This document shows, in pieces, positions 1-4,703 of a DNA stretch of 8,601 bases. Position 1 is the first letter of the stretch. Each line of letters opens with the position of its first letter. The DNA is taken from the NCBI GenBank assembly GCA_034408875.1, contig JAWXCJ010000030.1, positions 1-8,601 of the forward strand, given 5' to 3'. A program made the translations under genes and the position numbers. Under the pieces are notes generated by a model. It made no database searches. It saw nothing but the letters and a program-made list of their open reading frames with translations, and was not told the origin of the DNA. Source of the stretch: JANNHK01 sp034408875. GTDB lineage: Bacteria; Actinomycetota; Acidimicrobiia; IMCC26256; PALSA-610.

Positions 1-33
1 AGTGTCGCCCGCAGCCGATCGACCGTTGCGCAT
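1..33 (-). CDS. possible 5' end of next minus-strand gene (partial)
   Basis: On the minus strand a GAGGGG sequence (39-44) precedes an ATG at 33-31 by five bases, which is good Shine-Dalgarno spacing. The frame stays open to the window edge, but only 11 codons are visible (MRNGRSAAGDT), so no function can be given. A second ATG at 38-36 in another frame lies directly against the purine run and is a poorer fit. This could equally be chance in GC-rich DNA. Confidence 0.25.
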   Translation of the reverse strand, partial: MRNGRSAAGDT

Positions 34-91
34 GTCATCCCCTCGCGTTGGCGTACTTCTGCAGCATCGGACGCGAGGTTGCGGACGCCCC

Positions 92-107
92 AGGGTCGAA
101 AGACCCT
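92..107 (-). terminator. short hairpin after the kinase remnant
   Basis: AGGGTC and GACCCT pair perfectly around a four-base loop (GAAA on the plus strand, TTTC on the minus strand). The hairpin begins ten bases after the stop of the kinase remnant. There is no U-tract on either side. It could be a weak terminator at the end of the minus-strand gene run, or simply a small stem of no consequence. Confidence 0.3.
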
Positions 108-116
108 TCTCGCCGG

Positions 117-489
117 TCATCCGACCTCTCGGGCGGGCGGTAGGTGGACCGACGAGAGGAACTCACCGACGGCCCGGGCCGACCGCAATCGGACGAATTC
201 CAGGTGCGCGTTTTCCGAGCGCCGCGCGTCCGATCGAGCGTGCCCAGACGATCTCGCGCACGGCCGAATAGTTGCCGTCGACGACCCAGCCGTCGGACTC
301 GGCGATCTCGGCGACCCGAGCGCGGAACTCGCCCCGCGGGAGTTCGGCCCAACCGGGTTGGTGAAAGATCGCATCCAGCTCGACGTACGGAACGCCGATC
401 TTCGCGGCGAGTTGGGCAGCCGCAGTGGACTTCCCCGCTCCGGCGTTGCCGACGACAGACACGCGCTGCACACGACCATCGTGACGCAC
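117..489 (-). pseudogene. P-loop adenylate-kinase/topology-modulation-like protein, internally deleted and frameshifted
   Basis: The reading frame starting at GTG 489 (or, better matching the family, GTG 471) opens with QRVSVVGNAGAGKST, a Walker A motif. It continues with LDAIFHQPGW and WVVDGNYSAVREIVWAR, which are typical of small FlaR/topology-modulation-type nucleotide kinases found in actinomycetes. After WAR (about 230-237) this frame loses family resemblance and stops at 163. A second minus-strand frame, offset by one base and ending at the TGA at 117, carries AHLEFVRLRSARAVGEFLSS, the usual C-terminal strand and helix of these kinases. Full-length relatives have some 60-80 residues between the two parts, including the Walker B/lid region. 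The gene therefore looks as if an internal deletion with a frame change removed the catalytic middle. An assembly error is the alternative. It starts 57 bases after the SUKH gene, as the last gene of this run. The 108-residue product of the first frame would keep the P-loop but is unlikely to be an active kinase. Confidence 0.65.
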
Positions 490-546
490 GCTCGCCGAAA
501 TCGCTCGCCACGAACGCGATCGGCCTTATTTCAAGCGACAGGGGCG

Positions 547-1575
547 CTACGACACCGGCCTGACCATTGCGGCTACGGCGGCGCAGGCGTCGGGGCCGAT
601 CAGGCCCGAGAGCCGCTGCGCCGCCTCTTGTACGCCTGATTGCTCCGCGAGCGCGGCGGCGCTGACCGACCGCCCGAGCGACTCGAAGTCGGCGGCCGCG
701 TCGGCTCCGCCGCCGCCCGTTAGACGCACGTCGAGCTCGACGGTCGCGCCGCCGATTGCGACACGGAACGGGTCCGCACTCCACGGGATCCAGACGGTGA
801 GCCGGCCCGATCCGTCGTCGATCTCGGCTCGCAGGCCGTCCGGGTTTCCGGCGATCGATCCGACACGCCCCCGGATCGTTCCCTCGCCCGCCGGCGGAAG
901 ATCCGCTATCGGCGTCGTCGTGTCGGCGTTCGTCGTGTCGGCGACGTCGATTCCCGACGACGCCTGCCAACGCGCCGGCCACGAGAGCGGACTCTTGTCG
1001 ATCGTCGACAAGTCGTGTCGCAGCGCCAGATACGCGCGCCACGAATCGGCGTCGTCGTTGGCGTAGGTACCGCTGGTGCCGTCCCACGCCAGCAAAGCCC
1101 ACTCCCAGCCCTGCGCCATCGACTCGACGGCCGACACCAAGCTCGGCGCGATCGGCAGTATTTCCATGTCGTCGAACGACCCCTGCCACAGCGCGCCGCC
1201 CGTACTCGGATACCCGGGCACGTCGAGCTCGACGAGGAGGAAGCACCACGAGCAATACGACAGTGGGAACAGGCAACGGGGCCAGGTCTCGCCGTATCCC
1301 CATTTGCCCTCTCGATCGCCCTGCCAGTCTGCGAGGCCGGCCTCGGCGGTCTGCCAACGGAAACCGAGTCCGTGGCCGAGCACTTCGAGCGCCGGTCCGG
1401 TCTGGAACCGGCTCCACAACGAGACGAGGTCGTCGGGCAGAGTGAGCGGCGCGATCGCGCCGCTCACATCGGCGAGCGTGGAGGCGCGCACCGGGTCGCC
1501 CGGAATGGTCGTACCCGCGGCGGCGAGCGCCGCAAAGAGTCGGTCGATCGCGGTGTCGATCGCGGTGTCGATCAC
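547..1575 (-). CDS. SUKH (SMI1/KNR4) domain protein with OB-fold-like C-terminal segment
   Basis: This is a 342-residue soluble protein. The start is GTG 1575, chosen because it overlaps the upstream stop as GTGA; the frame is open further upstream, but that sequence is low-complexity and Arg-rich. Residues about 35-195 look like a SUKH/SMI1-KNR4 domain: LPDDLVSLWSRFQTG is the usual first helix, followed by aromatic-rich strands (KWGYGETWPRCLFPLS, CFLLVELD) and helix ILPIAPSLVSAVE. A Thr/Asp-rich linker (about 208-226) leads to residues 232-285, where GTIRGRVGSIAG, AEIDDGSGRLTVWIP and GGATVELDV resemble an OB-fold of the nucleic-acid-binding type. The tail is Ala-rich. SUKH proteins are known in bacteria as immunity proteins of polymorphic toxins and as general protein-binding modules, but no toxin gene is visible here. 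The first ten residues include a DTAI duplication from a 12-bp tandem repeat. The role is unknown; the SUKH assignment is fairly good and the OB assignment is tentative. Confidence 0.75.
   Translation of the reverse strand: MIDTAIDTAIDRLFAALAAAGTTIPGDPVRASTLADVSGAIAPLTLPDDLVSLWSRFQTGPALEVLGHGLGFRWQTAEAGLADWQGDREGKWGYGETWPRCLFPLSYCSWCFLLVELDVPGYPSTGGALWQGSFDDMEILPIAPSLVSAVESMAQGWEWALLAWDGTSGTYANDDADSWRAYLALRHDLSTIDKSPLSWPARWQASSGIDVADTTNADTTTPIADLPPAGEGTIRGRVGSIAGNPDGLRAEIDDGSGRLTVWIPWSADPFRVAIGGATVELDVRLTGGGGADAAADFESLGRSVSAAALAEQSGVQEAAQRLSGLIGPDACAAVAAMVRPVS
1546..1569. repeat. 12-bp tandem duplication at the SUKH gene start
   Basis: GATCGCGGTGTC occurs twice in exact tandem (1546-1557, 1558-1569), followed by a further GATC. 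On the minus strand it encodes DTAI-DTAI directly after the GTG start of the SUKH protein. It looks like a recent in-frame slippage duplication and leaves the frame intact. Confidence 0.85.
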
Positions 1576-1898
1576 GCCGCGGTCGGCAGTTCGAAGATCG
1601 CTTCGATCTCGTGAATCTCGCCGGCGCGCACGGTGAAGCGCTCCGCGATGTCGACGGTCATGCCGTAGGCCTCGAGGACATAGAACGCGATCGCGTTCTC
1701 GCCGTCGACAAACCAGCGCACGTCGCGGTATCCGGTGATGCCCTGCATGATTTAGGACCCTAGCTGGGCGCGGATCTGCTCGCCGGACGCGCCCGTGTTC
1801 CGGCCGCGCTCGATGCGCCGGCAGCCCGAGGCCAAGGGCGCGTCCGCGCCGCGATGGCTCACCAAGGTGTCGAGATAGCGGGTCGCGGTGGCGATCAT
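1572..1898 (-). pseudogene. NTF2/SnoaL-like small protein interrupted by an in-frame TAA
   Basis: Reading from ATG 1898 gives 48 residues (MIATATRYLDTLVSHRG, then CRRIERGRNTGASGEQIRAQ) and then a TAA at 1754-1752. The very same frame continues without another stop for 59 codons to TGA at 1574-1572, with GYRDVRWFVDGENAIAFY and GMTVDIAERFTVRAGEIHEI. Joined, the two halves make a typical NTF2-like/SnoaL-type domain of about 108 residues: an N-terminal helix, an N-T-G-x-S-G turn, then the strand-rich half. The TAA would replace one internal residue. One base change would restore a full gene, so this is best read as a recent nonsense mutation or a sequencing error. The second half has its own ATG (1748) six bases after the stop, so re-initiation giving a 58-residue fragment is possible. 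The end overlaps the SUKH start as GTGA, implying co-translation. No Shine-Dalgarno is evident at ATG 1898, 47 bases after the dioxygenase stop. The family holds enzymes and ligand-binding proteins, so the function is unassigned. Confidence 0.72.
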
Positions 1899-1945
1899 GG
1901 TTTAGCGGTTCATCGCGCCGGCGTGGCACGCATTGCCGCGCGGTG

Positions 1946-2788
1946 TCAGAAGCGCGTCGTGATGATGCGGCCTTCGCGCTCGGCGGCCGAAGGCGCCAGG
2001 TCGGAGACGACGAACGTCCGCAGTAGCCACCGGTCGGTTCCGTCGAACCGGGCGGCGAATGGTGTGCGGCCGTGTACGACGCGGTGGTTGTCGACGACCA
2101 ACAAGTCGCCGGCCTCGAGTGTCGTTGCCGTCGCGCGCGCCCGTACGGCCGCGCCGAGCCGATCGAGCGCGGCGTGGGCCTCGGAGTCGATGCCGACCAT
2201 GAGGTCCTCGTCGTAGGTAAGCACCACCTCGCGCTGCTCGCCGGTGAGGACCGCGAGGGGCGGCCCGAGTTCGCCGATGGTGCCGGGGGGAAGGAACGAC
2301 TCGTCCGGTCGCGTCCGAAAGCGCGGCCGGCGGAGGACGGCGATCGTGTCGTGATCCAGTTCGGTGAGCACGTCGGCGGCCGAACACAGCAACGTCTTCG
2401 CGTCGGCGTCGCCGCGCAGGCAGAACAGCAGTAGGTACCGGGGCTTGTGCGGGTGGAACGCGGTCTCGGTGTGCCAGGCGAGCGTGACCGCGGACGACGT
2501 GCTCGTCTGGCGGGCGGCGCCGCCGCGTTCGGGGACGATGTTCTGGACCAGGCGCCCGCCGTGCTCCTGCGCGTAGCCGACCGGCTCACCGAGGCGATTG
2601 GCTACGGCGAGGAGGAGTGATTCACCGGCCTGGTGGTGGCCGGCGGTCGTGGCCGGGGTCGGCGGGACGGCGCCGACGGGGAGCGACCGCATCAGGGTGG
2701 TACCGGCGGGTCCGGAGTCGGCCGCGAACCCGTCGAGGGCGTGGCGCATCTCGCCGGGTAGTTCCATGGCGTCCATCGTACCGACCAT
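1946..2788 (-). CDS. AsnO/VioC-like Fe(II)/2-oxoglutarate amino-acid beta-hydroxylase (clavaminate synthase-like, TauD fold)
   Basis: This 280-residue cytosolic oxygenase is predicted to hydroxylate a free or carrier-bound L-amino acid at the beta carbon, using O2, Fe(II) and 2-oxoglutarate. The iron triad is visible as H106-x-E108 (WHTETAFHPHKPRYLLLFCL) and H239 (DNHRVVHGRTPF). The 2-oxoglutarate arginine is R253 in TDRWLLRTF, 14 residues after H239, the spacing known for AsnO and VioC. Glu instead of the common Asp in the triad is typical of this clade. GEPVGYAQEHGG also matches AsnO-type enzymes. It is shorter than AsnO/VioC (about 330-360 residues), mostly at the N terminus. Starts at ATG 2788, 2776 or 2767 are all possible; the first lies inside the operator-like palindrome, so one of the latter two may be used. 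It lies downstream of a GntR regulator and a threonine-aldolase-type enzyme, with no NRPS genes in view. Family assignment is firm; substrate (Asn, Arg or another) cannot be read from the sequence. Confidence 0.88.
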   Translation of the reverse strand: MVGTMDAMELPGEMRHALDGFAADSGPAGTTLMRSLPVGAVPPTPATTAGHHQAGESLLLAVANRLGEPVGYAQEHGGRLVQNIVPERGGAARQTSTSSAVTLAWHTETAFHPHKPRYLLLFCLRGDADAKTLLCSAADVLTELDHDTIAVLRRPRFRTRPDESFLPPGTIGELGPPLAVLTGEQREVVLTYDEDLMVGIDSEAHAALDRLGAAVRARATATTLEAGDLLVVDNHRVVHGRTPFAARFDGTDRWLLRTFVVSDLAPSAAEREGRIITTRF

Positions 2789-2808
2789 TGGTCTGATTCT
2801 CGACCAAT
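2787..2808. promoter_or_regulatory. operator-like inverted repeat ATTGGTC-N8-GACCAAT at the dioxygenase start
   Basis: A perfect 7-bp inverted repeat (2787-2793 with 2802-2808) is centred nine bases upstream of the first dioxygenase ATG and covers it. Outer half-sites ACCGA (2780-2784) and TCGGT (2812-2816) nearly extend the symmetry, and GACC-ATT-GGTC (2783-2793) forms a second small palindrome. GntR/FadR-type regulators commonly bind TTGGT/ACCAA half-sites, and an FCD-type GntR gene ends only 49 bases away. The half-site spacing is longer than in the classic FadR operator, so the match is suggestive, not diagnostic. Confidence 0.55.
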
Positions 2809-2831
2809 AGATCGGTGAACTGAAGGTCCAA
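2804..2831 (-). promoter_or_regulatory. possible promoter for the dioxygenase gene
   Basis: In the 69-bp gap after the regulator, the minus strand has TTGGAC (2831-2826) and TATTGG (2809-2804) separated by 16 bases, a weak sigma-70-like pair. The second box lies inside the inverted repeat, so a bound repressor would block it. The TATTGG box lacks the final T of the consensus. Confidence 0.3.
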
Positions 2832-2857
2832 ACGGCCCTGATCAGCCAATCTCCCGG

Positions 2858-3526
2858 TCAGGAGGTTGCGACCCGCCGGACGAGGGTCCCCAGCTCCCGC
2901 CGGGTCCGCTCGATGTGGTCGGCCATGGCCCGGGCCGCGTCGTCGGGCACCTGCGTCTCGATGGCCGCCAGGATGAGGCGGTGGTCGGCCAGGCTCTCGC
3001 TCCGGCCGTACTTCCACAGCTCGTCGGCAGGCTCGAACAGCTCGCCCCGCGCCCGCTCGACGGCCGCCGCGAGGCGCTCGTTGCCCGACGCGATCGCGAT
3101 CGCGGCGTGAAACGTCACGTCGGCCAGCCGGTACTCGCGAGGAGTCGCCGCCGCGTCGAGCCGGCCGACCGCCTTTCGCATCGCGTCGAGGTCGGACCTT
3201 GTCCGCCGCGGCGCGGCGAAGCGGCACGCCTGACACTCGACGGCGAGGCGGAAGTCGATGATGTCGTCGAGCTCGTCGGCCGTACGCGCCGCCCACGCCG
3301 CGAAGGGCGCGGCCAGTTCGGTGACGAACCGCCCGCCGGTCGCGCCGCGCTTCGCTACGAGATACCCGTCGGCTTCGAGCGCGAGCAGCGCCTCCCGCAA
3401 GCGGTCGCGGCTGACGCCCAACTGCGCCGCGAGCTCGCGCTCGGGCGCGAGGCGGTCGCCGGGTCCGAGTTCTCCGCGATGAATGCGTCCGCTGATCTCG
3501 GCGACGATGTCTGTCTGGACACTCAC
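2858..3526 (-). CDS. GntR family regulator, FadR/FCD subfamily
   Basis: This 222-residue DNA-binding transcription factor begins at GTG 3526, which overlaps the aldolase stop as GTGA. Residues about 5-68 are the winged helix: IVAEISGRIHRGELGPGDRL, then PERELAAQLGVSRDRLREAL and GYLVAKRGATGGRFV, the GntR consensus. Residues about 85-212 are the all-helical FCD effector domain. Its metal-ligand pattern is complete: D136-x3-H140 (DVTFH), H182 (ADHRLI) and H204 (ADHIE). FCD regulators with this set bind a metal and usually a carboxylate-bearing metabolite, such as an organic or amino acid. Sitting between an amino-acid aldolase and an amino-acid hydroxylase, it is likely their local regulator, acting at the inverted repeat 2787-2808. 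This role is inferred from position. Confidence 0.88.
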   Translation of the reverse strand: MSVQTDIVAEISGRIHRGELGPGDRLAPERELAAQLGVSRDRLREALLALEADGYLVAKRGATGGRFVTELAAPFAAWAARTADELDDIIDFRLAVECQACRFAAPRRTRSDLDAMRKAVGRLDAAATPREYRLADVTFHAAIAIASGNERLAAAVERARGELFEPADELWKYGRSESLADHRLILAAIETQVPDDAARAMADHIERTRRELGTLVRRVATS

Positions 3527-4578
3527 GGCGCGAGCGCGGCGCGCACTCCGGCGGCGAAGGCCTCGACGTCATCGACCGTCGTGTCCCATGCGGTCATCCA
3601 CCGCACTTCTGCGGCGTTCTCGTCCCACATGTAGAAGTAGCACCACTGCTGCAAGCGCTCGATCGCGTCGCGCGGAAGCGTCGCGAACACGCTGTTGACT
3701 TCGGGTGTGCGCGCCACGTCGACACCGGGAATCCCCACGACCTGCTCGGCCAGCAGCGCGGCCATGTCATTGGCGTGGTGAGCGAGCTGCAGCCAGAGGT
3801 CGTCCTGCAACAGCGCGAGCAACTGCGCGGAGATGAACCGTGCCTTCGAGGGAAGTTGCGCGAGCTGCTTGCGGACGTGCAGCGCCCGCGTCGCGAGCTC
3901 CGGGCGGACGAAGACGACGGCCTCGCCGTACATCATCCCGTTCTTCGTCCCGCCGAACGACATCACGTCGACGCCGACACCGATCGTGGCGGCGTGCAGA
4001 TCGCAGTCGAGCGCGGCGACGGCGTTGGCGATGCGCGCGCCGTCGACGTGCACGAGCATCCCGTGGCCATGGGCCTCGTCGCACAACGCTCCCAGTTCGT
4101 CGAGCGAGTAGAGCGACCCGAGTTCGGTCGACTGCGAGACCGACAGCACCTTCGGTTGCGGATGGTGCTCGTCGCCGAGCCAGGCGAGATGCGCGCGGAG
4201 TTGTTCGGGGCGCAGCTTCCCGTCCTCTGTCGCCAGGGTGAGGAGCTTGACCCCGCTCGTGCGTTCGGGCGCGCCGGCCTCGTCGACATGGATATGGGCG
4301 GTGTCGGCGCACACCACCGCGTCGCTCGCTTGTACCAGGCATGCGAGCGCCACCACGTTGGCGCCGGTCCCGCCCCACACCGGGAGCACGTGGACCGGGG
4401 CGCCGAACCGTTCCTGCATCGCGGGGACGAGCTGTCGGGTCCAGCGGTCGTGGCCGTAGGCAATCGCGTGCGCGGTGTTGGCCTCGGCCAGGGCCGCCAT
4501 CACTGCGGGGTGGACTCCCGCTGCGTTGTCGCTCGCGAACGTCACCCGAGGCGGCGATGGCAGTTCGGCCGGTGACAC
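3523..4578 (-). CDS. threonine-aldolase-type PLP enzyme (low-specificity beta-hydroxy amino-acid aldolase)
   Basis: This 351-residue cytosolic fold-type I PLP enzyme of the beta-eliminating lyase/threonine aldolase family cleaves L-threonine or other beta-hydroxy amino acids to glycine and an aldehyde. Family marks are in order: FASDNAAGVHPAV at the N terminus, YGHDRWT (41-47), the GGTGANV cofactor-phosphate turn (69-75), ADTAHIHVDEAGAPE with the histidine expected to stack on PLP (91-105), HVDGARIANA with D179 for the pyridine nitrogen, and SFGGTKNG with K212 as the Schiff-base lysine. Length is normal for the family. The start is GTG 4578, preceded at 7 bases by a -10-like TACCGT and by no Shine-Dalgarno, suggesting a leaderless message. 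Its stop overlaps the GntR start as GTGA. Substrate and stereospecificity (L-allo versus L-threo) cannot be told. The neighbouring amino-acid beta-hydroxylase suggests the substrate could be a hydroxylated amino acid rather than threonine. Confidence 0.9.
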   Translation of the reverse strand: MSPAELPSPPRVTFASDNAAGVHPAVMAALAEANTAHAIAYGHDRWTRQLVPAMQERFGAPVHVLPVWGGTGANVVALACLVQASDAVVCADTAHIHVDEAGAPERTSGVKLLTLATEDGKLRPEQLRAHLAWLGDEHHPQPKVLSVSQSTELGSLYSLDELGALCDEAHGHGMLVHVDGARIANAVAALDCDLHAATIGVGVDVMSFGGTKNGMMYGEAVVFVRPELATRALHVRKQLAQLPSKARFISAQLLALLQDDLWLQLAHHANDMAALLAEQVVGIPGVDVARTPEVNSVFATLPRDAIERLQQWCYFYMWDENAAEVRWMTAWDTTVDDVEAFAAGVRAALAP

Positions 4579-4585
4579 GCGCCCG

Positions 4586-4591
4586 ACGGTA
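4586..4591 (-). promoter_or_regulatory. -10 element for a leaderless aldolase transcript
   Basis: TACCGT (TANNNT consensus) on the minus strand ends seven bases before the GTG start at 4578, placing the transcription start on the start codon itself. Leaderless messages of this form are common in actinobacteria. A TTGATC (4618-4613) lies upstream but 21 bases away, too far for a standard -35. Confidence 0.45.
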
Positions 4592-4628
4592 GCGCGGCTG
4601 CGGCCGTGCTTCGATCAAGCGGCGTCGC

Positions 4629-4661
4629 CCTGCGCGCTGTGGGGATTCCACAGCGCGCAGG
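4629..4661 (-). terminator. strong 14-bp hairpin between the membrane operon and the aldolase
   Basis: CCTGCGCGCTGTGG (4629-4642) pairs perfectly with CCACAGCGCGCAGG (4648-4661) around a five-base loop. GCGT (4622-4625) and ACGC (4662-4665) extend the stem with a three-base bulge. It begins 42 bases after the TAA of the membrane protein and lies upstream of the aldolase promoter, so it probably ends the upstream operon. It has no U-tract, as is frequent for actinobacterial terminators. Confidence 0.65.
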
Positions 4662-4703
4662 ACGCTTCGTCACGGATCGCTTCGTCGGCCGGTTGCTCCG
4701 GCG

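Noticed and set aside
35..1417. Long minus-strand frame giving a 460-residue Arg-rich protein
   Set aside because: Low-complexity Arg/Gly composition and full overlap with the SUKH and kinase frames mark it as a GC-rich shadow.
1546..1573. Tandem GATCGCGGTGTC units as a CRISPR or regulatory repeat
   Set aside because: Only two full units, no spacers, and in-frame coding; ordinary slippage explains it.
1576..2589. Upstream extension of the SUKH reading frame through the NTF2-like and dioxygenase genes
   Set aside because: The extension is Ser/Arg/Pro-rich without domain character and overlaps recognisable genes; the GTGA overlap at 1575 gives a natural start.
3775..4575. Plus-strand 266-residue frame opposite the aldolase
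   Set aside because: Charged low-complexity antisense shadow; the minus strand carries a complete PLP enzyme here.
4664..4692. Two copies of CGCTTCGTC near the membrane-protein stop as a direct-repeat regulatory site
   Set aside because: Nine bases, two copies, in GC-rich DNA downstream of a stop codon; easily chance.
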